Shown here: positions 12,361-21,082 of the stretch, piece after piece
Numbering within the stretch: position 1 is the first letter of the stretch
How the letters are laid out: every line of letters begins with the position of its first letter
Origin: Paracoccus saliphilus
Lineage (GTDB): Bacteria > Pseudomonadota > Alphaproteobacteria > Rhodobacterales > Rhodobacteraceae
Reading direction: 5' to 3'
NCBI GenBank assembly: GCA_003255745.1
Contig: QKYL01000006.1
Span: 1-61,821 of the forward strand
DNA length: 61,821 bases
The notes under the pieces: generated by a model
Databases searched by the model: none
What the model was told of the DNA's origin: nothing
The model's input: the letters and a program-made list of their open reading frames with translations, nothing else
Program-made: the position numbers and the translations under genes

Positions 12361-13475
12361 ACGCGCATCGGCATGACGACATAGACCGCGCTCTGATCGC
12401 TGCCTTCGCGGATCAGCGCGGCGTCGCCCGAGCCGTTGAACAGGAAGACGGCGTTGTCACGATCCACCTGGCTGGCAATTTCCTGCAGGTATTTCGCGTT
12501 GAAGCCGATTTCCAGCGGTTCGTCGGCATAGGCCACGATCAGCTCTTCCTCGGCGGCGCCGGCATCGGGCGCGTTCACCGACAGGACCAGACGGTCCTGA
12601 TCCAGCGACAGCTTGACTGCGCGTGACCTTTCGCTGCTGACGGTGGCGACGCGATCCACCGCACGGGCGAAATCGGCAGCATCCACCTCCAGCCGGCGGG
12701 CATTGTTGACCGGGATGACGCGGCTGTAGTCCGGGAAGGTCCCGTCGATCACCTTTGAGGTCAGCGTGATGGTCGGCGTGGCAAAGCGCACCTTGGTTTC
12801 GCTGACGGAAACCGCGATATCGGCCTCGTCATCGTCCAGCAGCTTGCGCAGCTCGCCCACGGTCTTGCGGGGCACGATGACACCGGCCATCTCTTCGGCG
12901 CCCGTGGGCAGGGGGGCGTCGATGCGGGCCAGGCGGTGCCCGTCGGTCGCCACGCAGCGCAGCACCGGCCCGTCTTCGGACCGGGCGACATGCAGATAGA
13001 CGCCGTTCAGGTAATAGCGCGTCTCTTCGGTCGAGATCGCGAATTTCGACTTGTCGAACAAGCGCCGCAGCACACCCGCGGGCGCCTGGAAGTTGGCGCT
13101 GTACTCGCTGGAGGCCATCACGGGGAAATCCTCGCGCGGCAAGGTCGCCAGGCTGAAGCTGGAGCGTCCGGCCTGCACCGACAGACGTCCGGTCGCCTCG
13201 TCGCTGGCAAGCTGCACCAGGGCCCCGTCCGGCAGCTTGCGGGCAATCTCGTTCAGCATGACGGCGCTGACGGTGGTTGCGCCGTTGCGTTCCACCTGCG
13301 CGGGGGCGCGATCCACCACCTCGGTGTCCAGGTCGGTGGCGCGGAAGCTGACGCCGTCGGCCGTCGCTTCGATCAGCACATTGGCCAGGATCGGAATGGT
13401 GTTACGGCGTTCCACGACCGATTGGGCCTGCGACACGGCCTTGACCAGAACGGCGCGCTCGATCGAGAATTTCAT
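12357..13475 (-). CDS. dnaN: DNA polymerase III beta subunit (sliding clamp)
   Basis: The protein has 372 residues from the ATG at 13475 (MKFSIERAVLVKAVSQAQSV). It shows the three-domain clamp pattern and the conserved C-terminus ending AVYVVMPMRV. It forms the ring that tethers polymerase III to DNA and recruits repair proteins. It lies 85 bases downstream of dnaA on the same strand and overlaps recF by four bases. An in-frame extension upstream of the ATG is not clamp-like. Confidence 0.97.
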   Translation of the reverse strand: MKFSIERAVLVKAVSQAQSVVERRNTIPILANVLIEATADGVSFRATDLDTEVVDRAPAQVERNGATTVSAVMLNEIARKLPDGALVQLASDEATGRLSVQAGRSSFSLATLPREDFPVMASSEYSANFQAPAGVLRRLFDKSKFAISTEETRYYLNGVYLHVARSEDGPVLRCVATDGHRLARIDAPLPTGAEEMAGVIVPRKTVGELRKLLDDDEADIAVSVSETKVRFATPTITLTSKVIDGTFPDYSRVIPVNNARRLEVDAADFARAVDRVATVSSERSRAVKLSLDQDRLVLSVNAPDAGAAEEELIVAYADEPLEIGFNAKYLQEIASQVDRDNAVFLFNGSGDAALIREGSDQSAVYVVMPMRV

Positions 13476-13560
13476 CAGATTCCCCTGTCCCTGGGCATCA
13501 GGCCCGTTCGTCGGACCTGATGTGTAACCGCGCCTGCAGGCGGTCACAAGATTTTCGTTT

Positions 13561-14919
13561 TCAGGCTTCCAGCATCCGCTTCAGCACGGCGATATCCTCG
13601 ACCATGCTGCTGTCCTCGACCAGCAGCTCCTCGATCTTGCGCACGCCGTGCATGATCGTGGTGTGGTCGCGCCCCCCGAAGCGGCGGCCGATTTCCGGCA
13701 GGCTGCGGCTGGTCAGCTGCTTGGACAGGTACATCGCGATCTGTCGCGGGCGGGCGACGTTGCGGGCGCGCTTGGGGCCCATCATGTCGGCCAGACGGAT
13801 GTTGTAATGCTCCGCAACCTTGCGCTGGATGTCGTCGATGTTGATCTTGCGGTCGTTGGTCCGCAGGATGTCAGCCAGGCATTCCTGCGCCACTTCCAGC
13901 GTAATCTCGCGGCGCAACAGGCTGGCATGCGCGAACAGTCGCTGCAGCGCGCCTTCCAGAACGCGGACGTTGGTGGTGATGCGATGCGCAAGGAACTCCA
14001 GCACGCCCGCGCCGATCTCCAAGTCGGGCTGCTGGGCGCGGAAGACCTCGGTCTTGGACTGCAGGATTCCCAGGCGCAGTTCATAGGTCGTGGGGTGCAG
14101 GTCCACGATCAGGCCGCAGGACAGGCGCGACTTGATGCGTTCCTCAAGGCCCTTGATTTCAGCGGGGGCGCGGTCGGCGGAAATCACGATCTGCTTGCCC
14201 TGATCGACCAGCGCGTTGAAGGTGTGGAAAAATTCTTCTTGCGTGCTGTCCTTGCCGGCGATGAACTGCACGTCGTCCACCATCAGCATGTTCACATTGC
14301 GGAACATGCTCTTGAAATCCATGATCGAACTTTCGCGCAGCGCCTGCACGAAGCGGTACATGAACTGTTCCGCCGACAGGTACAGCACCTGCGCCGAAGG
14401 GTGGCGCGCCTGATAGTCATGCGCGATGGCGTGCATCAGGTGCGTCTTGCCCAAGCCAACGCCGCCATAAAGGAACAAGGGGTTGAAGCCCACCGGCCCA
14501 CCCTCGGCCACGCGGCGTGCGGCGGCATGGGCCAGCTCGTTCGGCTTGCCGACGACAAAATTGCCGAAGGTGTAACGCGGGTCCAGCGGCGCCCCAAGAT
14601 CAGCGCGGGGCGCGCGGGTGGTGGCGACCTCGCCGGCTGGGGAGGCGCCGGCGGCCGGTGCCGCGGGACTGGCCGCCGTGCTGCCTACATCAAAACGAAG
14701 GCGTTCGACCGCAAGCCCGTTGCGCGACAGAACGGCCATGATGTCCTTGGCGAAATGCCGGTTCACCCAGTCCGAGATGAAGCGCGTGGGGCTGACGAAA
14801 CGCGCCGCGCCGTCATCGACGGCGGTCAGGCGAAGCGGCTTGATCCAGTGGTTGTAATTGTTCGGCCCAACGCTCTGCTCCAACTCGGCGCATGCCTGTC
14901 CCCAGATCTTGTCCATCAT
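13561..14919 (-). CDS. dnaA: Chromosomal replication initiator DnaA
   Basis: This 452-residue initiator has an N-terminal DnaB/DiaA interaction domain, a proline- and alanine-rich linker (about 75-105), and the AAA+ domain with Walker A GGVGLGKTH and Walker B LMVDDVQF. Domain IV carries the DnaA signature GGRDHTTIMHGVRKIEEL for box recognition. It is the first gene of dnaA-dnaN-recF-gyrB on the minus strand. A second ATG codon directly follows the first, so the start could be one codon shorter. Confidence 0.97.
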   Translation of the reverse strand: MMDKIWGQACAELEQSVGPNNYNHWIKPLRLTAVDDGAARFVSPTRFISDWVNRHFAKDIMAVLSRNGLAVERLRFDVGSTAASPAAPAAGASPAGEVATTRAPRADLGAPLDPRYTFGNFVVGKPNELAHAAARRVAEGGPVGFNPLFLYGGVGLGKTHLMHAIAHDYQARHPSAQVLYLSAEQFMYRFVQALRESSIMDFKSMFRNVNMLMVDDVQFIAGKDSTQEEFFHTFNALVDQGKQIVISADRAPAEIKGLEERIKSRLSCGLIVDLHPTTYELRLGILQSKTEVFRAQQPDLEIGAGVLEFLAHRITTNVRVLEGALQRLFAHASLLRREITLEVAQECLADILRTNDRKINIDDIQRKVAEHYNIRLADMMGPKRARNVARPRQIAMYLSKQLTSRSLPEIGRRFGGRDHTTIMHGVRKIEELLVEDSSMVEDIAVLKRMLEA

Positions 14920-15484
14920 TGCCCTATCTTTCCGTGCCTGTCCCCAACCCCCGCCGGTTGAACCGACGGGACAGATTGCACGTCATCAGGGCCGTGACGG
15001 CAGAAACAGCGAAGCCCTGCGACCGAAAGCGGATCGCATGGGGGGCGTCGGCCCGTTTCCGTTCACAGACACAGATCCCGCGACATCCGGTGGCAGCCGG
15101 CCATCGTGAATCCGAGGGCAGAAGAGAGAAGCCTCTGCTGTCTCGCCCGGTCGTTTCCTGGCCGCATCAACGATGCGATCATGAGGTTCGACCCGTCCCC
15201 AAGCGACGTGAATCGCAAGGAGGAAACTAGACCCAGCCGGGCGGAGCCTGCAACCGAACTATGCGCTTGACAGCTTCTTCGTCCAATCGAATCTGCGAGG
15301 GCTTTGACTCGATTGCAGATTTTCAAAAGACTATTGAAATCGCTGGATTATTGCCAGCTTTTTGCAGGTGCAGAAACGAAGATCGGGCGCAAAGCCAAAG
15401 CTTGCACCCGATCCATCTTGTTCTGATTTTTCAGGTCCCATGCAGCGCAAAAGGGTTCCGTCCGGACCTCTGCTGCAGGGGTTC
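14920..15484. other. Intergenic region upstream of dnaA
   Basis: This is 565 bases between dnaA and rpsT. It must hold the dnaA promoter and the rpsT 3' end. I found no perfect TTATCCACA box on either strand, no cluster of near matches and no strongly AT-rich unwinding region. It is therefore not a convincing replication origin. Small frames on both strands show no recognisable protein. The only clear structure is the hairpin at 15381-15413. Confidence 0.6.
15381..15413 (-). terminator. Probable terminator downstream of rpsT
   Basis: GATCGGG at 15381 and CCCGATC ending at 15413 form the base of a hairpin that extends through GC and AGC/GCT pairs around a CAAA loop, with a one-base bulge. On the minus strand TTCGTTTC follows, a weak T-tract. 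It sits about 70 bases past the rpsT stop. Confidence 0.5.
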
Positions 15485-15754
15485 TCAGACCGCCGAAAGG
15501 GCCTTCACGCGGGCCGCCAGGCGCGACACTTTCCGCGATGCAGTATTCTTGTGCACGATGCCCTTGGTGACGCCGCGCATCAGTTCGGGCTGGGCGTTGC
15601 GCAGGGCTTCCTTTGCCGCGTCGGCATTGCCCGAGGCGATGGCTTCCTCGACCTTGCGGATGAAGGTGCGGATGCGCGAGCGGCGGGCCTTGTTGACGTC
15701 GGTGCGACGTTCGATCTGGCGGGCGCGTTTCTTGGACTGGGGCGTGTTTGCCAT
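15485..15754 (-). CDS. rpsT: 30S ribosomal protein S20
   Basis: This 89-residue basic protein begins [17 protein letters not shown] and contains the S20 core [19 protein letters not shown] and ending [20 protein letters not shown]. It binds the 5' domain of 16S rRNA early in 30S assembly. It lies next to dnaA in the common alphaproteobacterial position. Length and sequence are normal. Confidence 0.97.
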   Translation of the reverse strand: MANTPQSKKRARQIERRTDVNKARRSRIRTFIRKVEEAIASGNADAAKEALRNAQPELMRGVTKGIVHKNTASRKVSRLAARVKALSAV

Positions 15755-15927
15755 GGGTTAAATCCTAACGGGTCAGTTTGCGTTTCGTCTGTGTCGATCG
15801 CGCAAAAGCCCCATGACGCCGTTCCCCAAGGGAACGGACATGATTCTTGCCAAAGCGGGCCCACGCGCATGTAAGCGACGGCCTATAGGGCAGGATTGCG
15901 GAAAAGGAAAGCCCTTTCCGCCATTCC

Positions 15928-16704
15928 TCAGCGGTCACGGAACTGCGCTTCGCGCTTTTCCAGAAAGGCGGCCATGCCCTCTTTCTGGTCCTCGGTGGCA
16001 AACAGCGCATGGAAGGCGCGGCGTTCAAACAGCAGCCCTTCCCGCAGGGTCGTCTCATAGGCGCGGTTGACGGCCTCCTTGACGGTCTTGGTGGCGATCT
16101 GGGACTTTTCGGCAATCTTGCGCGCGGCGGCCAGCGCCTCGGGGATCAGCTTGGGCGTGGGCACCACGCGGCTGACCAAGCCCGAGCGTTCCGCCTCGGC
16201 CGCGTCCATGAAGCGTCCCGTCAGGTTCATGTCCATCGCCTTGGACTTGCCCACAAAGCGGGTCAGGCGCTGCGTGCCGCCAATGCCGGCCACAACGCCC
16301 AGATTGATCTCGGGCTGGCCAAACTTGGCGTTCTCGGCGCAGATGATGAAGTCGCAGACCATGGCCAGCTCGCAGCCGCCGCCCAGGGCATATCCGCTGA
16401 CGGCGGCGATGATCGGCTTGCGGATGCGGGTGATCGCCTCGATCTGGGCGCCGAACAGGTCCTCGTCATAGACCTCGACATAGCTCTTGGTCGCCATCTC
16501 CTTGATGTCGGCGCCCGCCGCGAAGGCCTTTTCGCTGCCGGTCAGCACGATGCAGCGCACCTTGTCGTTGCGGTCGGCCTCGGTCAGGGCGGCAGACAGC
16601 TCGTCCAGAAGCGTGGCGTTCAGCGCGTTCAGCGCCTCGGGCCGGTTCAGCCGGATCAGGGCGACCTCGTCCTCGATTTCCACGATGATGGTTTCGTAAG
16701 CCAT
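15928..16704 (-). CDS. Enoyl-CoA hydratase
   Basis: This 258-residue crotonase-fold enzyme hydrates trans-2-enoyl-CoA to 3-hydroxyacyl-CoA in fatty-acid or amino-acid degradation. The oxyanion-hole segments [11 protein letters not shown] and [16 protein letters not shown] are present. The two catalytic glutamates are in GGCELAM and in [20 protein letters not shown]. It sits 71 bases downstream of mutM on the same strand and may share its transcript. The substrate chain length cannot be set from sequence; it resembles the short-chain group. Confidence 0.92.
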   Translation of the reverse strand: MAYETIIVEIEDEVALIRLNRPEALNALNATLLDELSAALTEADRNDKVRCIVLTGSEKAFAAGADIKEMATKSYVEVYDEDLFGAQIEAITRIRKPIIAAVSGYALGGGCELAMVCDFIICAENAKFGQPEINLGVVAGIGGTQRLTRFVGKSKAMDMNLTGRFMDAAEAERSGLVSRVVPTPKLIPEALAAARKIAEKSQIATKTVKEAVNRAYETTLREGLLFERRAFHALFATEDQKEGMAAFLEKREAQFRDR

Positions 16705-16775
16705 AGGCTTGGACCTCGTTGGCAGGTTGCATTGGGGCCGAGTCCTAGCAGCAAGGCGGGCGGAAATCCAAGAGT

Positions 16776-17621
16776 TCAGCGCTGGCAGCCCGGACAGTAG
16801 AAGCTGGAGCGGCCCGATTGCACGATCCGGCGCAGCGTTCCGCCGCAGCCGTCGCGCAGGCAGGGCTGGGCTTCCCGGTCATAGGCGCGAAAGCTGTGCT
16901 GGAAATAGCCAAGCTCTCCGCTGGCCTGCCGGTGGTCGCGCAGGGACGATCCCCCGGCGGCGATCGCGTCGCTCAGGACGTCGCGGATGTGACCCACCAG
17001 CGCGGCCAGCCGCGCCGCACCGATCCGGCCCGCCGCGCGCCGCGGGTCTATCCCGGCGCGCCACAGCGCCTCGCTGACATAGATGTTGCCCAGGCCCGCC
17101 ACGATCCGCTGATCCAGCAGCGCCTGCTTGACCGGGACCCGCCGGCCAGCCAAGGCGCGTGCAAGATAGGCCGCGTCGAATGCCGGATCAAAGGGCTCGG
17201 GGCCCAGGTGATCCAGCAGCGGATGGCTGGTCCCCTCGCGGATCAGGTCCACCATGCCAAAGCGGCGGGCGTCGTTGAAGGTGATCGTGGTCCCAGCATC
17301 GGTGGTCAGGACGACATGGTCATGGCGCGCGATGATGCCCGGATCGCGATGAAAGTCGCCCAAGTTCGCTCCTTCGACCAGCATTCGGCCGGACATGCCC
17401 AGGTGCCACAGCACGGTCCCGCCCCGGTCCAGGTCCGCCAGCAGGTATTTCGACCGCCGGCGCAGTGCCGTCACCGTGGCCCCGGTCAGCACCTGCACCA
17501 GGTCCACGGGCATGGGCCAGCGCAGGTCGGGGCGACGCATCTCGGCGCGGGCGATGCGGGCGCCCTCCAGGTGGGGCTGCAGGCCGCGGCGGACGGTCTC
17601 GACTTCGGGCAGTTCAGGCAC
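16776..17621 (-). CDS. mutM: Formamidopyrimidine-DNA glycosylase
   Basis: This 281-residue glycosylase/AP lyase removes 8-oxoguanine and formamidopyrimidines. The start is a GTG at 17621, read as fMet, which gives the obligatory N-terminus (M)[17 protein letters not shown] with catalytic Pro2 and Glu3 after Met removal. A longer ATG frame would bury that proline and must be wrong. The C-terminus has the four-cysteine zinc finger (CLRDGC, then YCPGC). It is divergent from ubiE, with about 100 bases between them. Confidence 0.96.
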   Translation of the reverse strand: MPELPEVETVRRGLQPHLEGARIARAEMRRPDLRWPMPVDLVQVLTGATVTALRRRSKYLLADLDRGGTVLWHLGMSGRMLVEGANLGDFHRDPGIIARHDHVVLTTDAGTTITFNDARRFGMVDLIREGTSHPLLDHLGPEPFDPAFDAAYLARALAGRRVPVKQALLDQRIVAGLGNIYVSEALWRAGIDPRRAAGRIGAARLAALVGHIRDVLSDAIAAGGSSLRDHRQASGELGYFQHSFRAYDREAQPCLRDGCGGTLRRIVQSGRSSFYCPGCQR

Positions 17622-17721
17622 GCGGTTCCCTTTCGTCGCATTGCGCCTGTGGCATATCGCGGTCATTGTGCCCGCGGCAGGCCGGACATATCTGGCGAGT
17701 GAACAGGCAAACGGCAAGCGC

Positions 17722-18468
17722 ATGACGGACAGCAGACAGACCCATTTCGGCTTTCGGACCGTGGACGAGGATCAGAAGGCCGGCATGGTCCACCAGGTCT
17801 TCTCCTCGGTCGCCTCGAAATACGACGTGATGAACGACCTGATGAGCGTGGGCATCCACCGCATCTGGAAGACCGCCATGATGGACTGGCTGGCGCCGCG
17901 CGACGGGCAGCATCTGCTGGACGTGGCGGGGGGAACGGGCGATGTGGCCTTTCGTTTCCTGGACCGTGCGCCGGGCGGCCGCGTCACCGTCTGCGACATG
18001 ACGGAGTCGATGCTGGTCGAGGGCCGCAAGCGGGCGGACGCGGTGGACAAGGCCGACCGCCTGGCCTGGGTCACCGGCGATGCGATGAAGCTGCCCTTTG
18101 CCGATGACAGCTTTGACCGCTACACGATCAGCTTCGGCATCCGCAATGTCACCCGCATCCCCGATGCGCTTGCCGAGGCCTATCGCGTGCTGAAGCCCGG
18201 CGGCCGGCTGATGGTGCTGGAATTCAGCCAGATCCCGGTGCCGGCCATGCAGTGGGCCTATGACCGCTACAGCTTCAACGTGATCCCTGCGATGGGGCAG
18301 GCGGTGACGGGCGATCGCGACAGCTATCAGTACCTGGTCGAATCGATTCGCCGTTTCCCGGACCAGGACAGCTTTGCCCAGATGATCCGCAATGCGGGCT
18401 TTGACCGTGTGCAATGGCGCAACCTGTCGATGGGCATTGCCGTCCTTCATTCCGGCTGGAAGCTGTAG
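17722..18468 (+). CDS. ubiE: Demethylmenaquinone/2-polyprenyl-6-methoxy-1,4-benzoquinol methyltransferase
   Basis: This 248-residue class I SAM methyltransferase performs the C-methylation step of ubiquinone synthesis. It has SAM motif [16 protein letters not shown] and the UbiE signatures [20 protein letters not shown] and [15 protein letters not shown]. The ATG at 17722 starts [14 protein letters not shown], as in relatives. An in-frame extension runs upstream into the mutM promoter region and was rejected. It sits 3 bases before ubiB, so the two form an operon. Confidence 0.95.
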   Translation: MTDSRQTHFGFRTVDEDQKAGMVHQVFSSVASKYDVMNDLMSVGIHRIWKTAMMDWLAPRDGQHLLDVAGGTGDVAFRFLDRAPGGRVTVCDMTESMLVEGRKRADAVDKADRLAWVTGDAMKLPFADDSFDRYTISFGIRNVTRIPDALAEAYRVLKPGGRLMVLEFSQIPVPAMQWAYDRYSFNVIPAMGQAVTGDRDSYQYLVESIRRFPDQDSFAQMIRNAGFDRVQWRNLSMGIAVLHSGWKL

Positions 18469-18471
18469 CCC

Positions 18472-20007
18472 ATGCGGGGTCCCCATAACATCCTGCGCCT
18501 GATCCGCACCGGCGCCACGTTCGAGCGGACCGGCGCCATGGCGGCCGTTCTGGACGCGGTGGATGCACCGATCCGGCTCAGGATGGCGGCGCGGGTGATG
18601 GGCTGGCCGTTCCGCTGGCTGGGCTACAAGGGCGATCCGGCGTTGCCGCCGATCACCCGCGCGATCACCGCCCTTGGGCCGGCCTATATCAAGTTCGGGC
18701 AGATCCTCTCGACCCGCGCCGACGTGGTCGGGCCGGAACTGGCGGGGCAGCTGCGCATGCTGCAGGACCGCCTGCCGCCCTTCCCGACGACGATTGCCAA
18801 GCAGGCCATTGCCGAGGAACTGCGTGCCCCGGTCGACCAGCTGTTCTCCGAATTCTCGGAGCCCGTGGCCGCCGCTTCGATTGCGCAGGTCCACCGCGCC
18901 CGCGTGCGCGAAACCGGTCGAGAGGTTGCCGTCAAGGTCGTGCGCCCAGGCATCGGCGCCGCCTTCCGGCGCGACATTGACGCCTTCCACTTTGGCGCGC
19001 GGATGGTGGAACTTGTCTCGCCCGGCACCCGGCGGTTGCGACCGCGCGACGTGGTGCGGCATTTCGAACAGACGGTGATGGGCGAACAGGACCTGCGGCT
19101 GGAGGCTGCGGCGGCGTCCGAGTTTTCGGAAAACACTGCCGGCGATCCCGGCTTCCAGGTGCCGATGCCGCATTTCTTGCTGTCATCGCGCCGCGTCCTG
19201 ACCGCAGACTGGGCCGAAGGGCTGCCGATGGGCGACCGCGAGGCCCTGATCGCCGCCGGCCACGACACGACTGACCTGGCCCGCCGGGTCATCCAGCTGT
19301 TCCTGTCGCATGCGCTGCGCGACGGGTTCTTCCATGCCGACATGCATCACGGCAATCTCAAGGTCGCCGCGAACGGCGACATCATCGCCTATGACTTCGG
19401 GATCATGGGTGAAATCGACGAATACACCCGCCGCGTCTATGCCCAGATCCTCTATGGTTTCATCCAGCGCGACTATCGCCTGGTCGCGCGGGTGCATTTC
19501 GAGGCGGGATATGTCCCCCGCGACCGCGACGAGGCGGCATTCGCCCGCGCGTTGCGCGCCGTGGGCGAGCCGATCTTCGGGGCAGATGCGACCCGGATCT
19601 CGATGGCCAACCTGCTGTCCTATCTGTTCGAGGTGACAGAGCGCTTCGGCATGCCGACCCGGACCGAGCTGATCCTGCTGCAGCGCACCATGGTCGTGGT
19701 CGAGGGTGTGGCCCGTTCCATCGACCCGCAGCTGAACATCTGGGACGCGGCCAAGCCGGTCGTGTCGGATTACATCAAGACCGAGATCGGGCCCAAGGCT
19801 GCGGTCCGTGACCTGTCCGAAGTCGTCAAGACGATCGGCCGCTATGGCCCGCTGTTGCCCCGCATCGTCGAGCAGGTCCTGTGGGAGCGCGCCCATCCCG
19901 AAGAAGCCCGCCTGCTGGTGATCCAGCCGCGTCCCGCGCTGCCCCTGTGGCTGGTCACGGCGCTGTCGCTGGCGGCGGGGCTGGGCATAGGGCTTGCGCT
20001 GGCCTGA
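18472..20007 (+). CDS. ubiB: UbiB, ABC1/ADCK-type atypical kinase for ubiquinone synthesis
   Basis: The 511-residue protein has the ABC1/ADCK fold. The KxGQ motif is in AYIKFGQILSTRADVV, the A-rich nucleotide loop is AAASIAQVHRA, the invariant lysine is in VAVKVVRPG, and FHADMHHGN and AYDFGIMGEI form the catalytic and metal loop. A C-terminal hydrophobic segment (LWLVTALSLAAGLGIGLAL) anchors it in the inner membrane. It supports ubiquinone biosynthesis as an accessory ATPase. Its stop lies 2 bases from the stop of the convergent gene. Confidence 0.94.
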   Translation: MRGPHNILRLIRTGATFERTGAMAAVLDAVDAPIRLRMAARVMGWPFRWLGYKGDPALPPITRAITALGPAYIKFGQILSTRADVVGPELAGQLRMLQDRLPPFPTTIAKQAIAEELRAPVDQLFSEFSEPVAAASIAQVHRARVRETGREVAVKVVRPGIGAAFRRDIDAFHFGARMVELVSPGTRRLRPRDVVRHFEQTVMGEQDLRLEAAAASEFSENTAGDPGFQVPMPHFLLSSRRVLTADWAEGLPMGDREALIAAGHDTTDLARRVIQLFLSHALRDGFFHADMHHGNLKVAANGDIIAYDFGIMGEIDEYTRRVYAQILYGFIQRDYRLVARVHFEAGYVPRDRDEAAFARALRAVGEPIFGADATRISMANLLSYLFEVTERFGMPTRTELILLQRTMVVVEGVARSIDPQLNIWDAAKPVVSDYIKTEIGPKAAVRDLSEVVKTIGRYGPLLPRIVEQVLWERAHPEEARLLVIQPRPALPLWLVTALSLAAGLGIGLALA

Positions 20008-20009
20008 CC

Positions 20010-20381
20010 TCAGAAGCAGAGGATCTCGGCCTCGGCCTCGGCCCGGCGCAGGGTGGCCACGCTTTCGGTCATCTGCGGCATGGCGCGAAACATCCCGGCT
20101 CGTTCGCCACTGGTCTGCCGCATCCGCAGCACCGTTTCGGCGCTGACATAATCCTGATAGGGCAGGACCTCCGCAATGCGGTCGATCGCGCAAGAGCAGC
20201 GGTCCAGCATGTCACGGGTCTGGCCGTTGGTCGCCATGCAGGTAAACACATATTCTGCACGCGCATTGGTGGGATAGTCGTTCACCGCCTGGCCCGCCGC
20301 CGGCCCGGACATGGCCGTGATTGCCACGATGGCCGGGGCCATCGTGGCGTGGATCAGGCCGCGCAGCCCCGAAAGGGTCAT
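20010..20381 (-). CDS. Unrecognised small exported protein with a three-cysteine pattern
   Basis: This 123-residue protein starts at the ATG at 20381, which overlaps the stop of the upstream gene by four bases (ATGA). Residues 1-30 form a signal peptide, with the hydrophobic run MAPAIVAITAMSGPAAG. The mature part has Cys in FTCMATNGQ, a CSC pair in LDRCSCAID and a terminal EILCF. I do not recognise the family; the cysteines suggest disulfides or a metal or haem site, though no CxxCH is present. Coupling to the next gene and proximity to the quinoprotein region suggest a periplasmic accessory role (inference). Confidence 0.7.
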   Translation of the reverse strand: MTLSGLRGLIHATMAPAIVAITAMSGPAAGQAVNDYPTNARAEYVFTCMATNGQTRDMLDRCSCAIDRIAEVLPYQDYVSAETVLRMRQTSGERAGMFRAMPQMTESVATLRRAEAEAEILCF

Positions 20382-20992
20382 TGCAACACCAGCTGGCTGC
20401 GATAACCGGGCATGTCTTCCGTTTCGGCCTTCAATTCGCGGATGGGCTGGCCTGGGTCGTTCATCACAAAGGTCAGGGTCAGCGTCTGAAACCCGTTCAT
20501 CCGAGCCGCGTTGGGATCCTCGGCAAAGGGCTGGAAGGTGGCAGTTGTGATGCCGTCGGCCTGGGCGATCTCGCCGCCCCGGAACAGGTTGTCCTTCAGG
20601 CGGTTGCGGATGTAATGCGGGCTGCCGCCGGTCAGCGCGGCCATGTCGCGCGCGGTCTGCTCCAGAAAAAAGACCAGAACCGGGTCTCCGGCCGAAATGG
20701 GGAAGGGCCCGATCTGGCGGGTGCGCGCGTCGGTTTCCTGCGTCAGCTGCAGCACGGGCTGCTGGTCCGAAGGGTCGATGGTCTCGCTCAGCGTCACCTT
20801 TCCATCGGCGACGGGCTGAAAACCTTCGGCCGCCGGTCCCTCGACCGTCATCTGCCATTCCAGGCGTTGATCATTCAGATCCCACGGCCCGCGCTCGGCA
20901 AAGACGGCGTCCCCCGCCTCGGCGGCGAACAGGGTGTGGGGGGCAAGGGCACTGAACCCCAGCCACAGGGCAACGGCAAAGGCTTTCGACAT
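20378..20992 (-). CDS. Unrecognised exported protein
   Basis: This 204-residue protein starts at the ATG at 20992, 6 bases after a strong GGGAGGA ribosome binding site. A signal peptide (AFAVALWLGFSALAPHTLFA) ends near residue 24. The mature part is all-beta in appearance, with no cysteine clusters and no known catalytic motif. A conserved-looking region is GPFPISAGDPVLVFFLEQTARD followed by GGSPHYIRNRLKD. It precedes the small three-cysteine protein with a four-base overlap and follows the histidine kinase gene by 90 bases. The setting suggests a periplasmic partner of the PQQ-dehydrogenase system, but I cannot assign a function. Confidence 0.72.
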   Translation of the reverse strand: MSKAFAVALWLGFSALAPHTLFAAEAGDAVFAERGPWDLNDQRLEWQMTVEGPAAEGFQPVADGKVTLSETIDPSDQQPVLQLTQETDARTRQIGPFPISAGDPVLVFFLEQTARDMAALTGGSPHYIRNRLKDNLFRGGEIAQADGITTATFQPFAEDPNAARMNGFQTLTLTFVMNDPGQPIRELKAETEDMPGYRSQLVLQ

Positions 20993-21082
20993 GGTTCGTC
21001 CTCCCAAACTCTCCGTCCGGCATGATGCGTGGGCATCGACGGCGGGCGCAAGCCCCGGTCCCTCTGGACCCCACCTTTGGTC

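Noticed and set aside
14920..15484. Chromosomal origin next to dnaA
   Set aside because: No DnaA boxes and no AT-rich unwinding element were found by eye.
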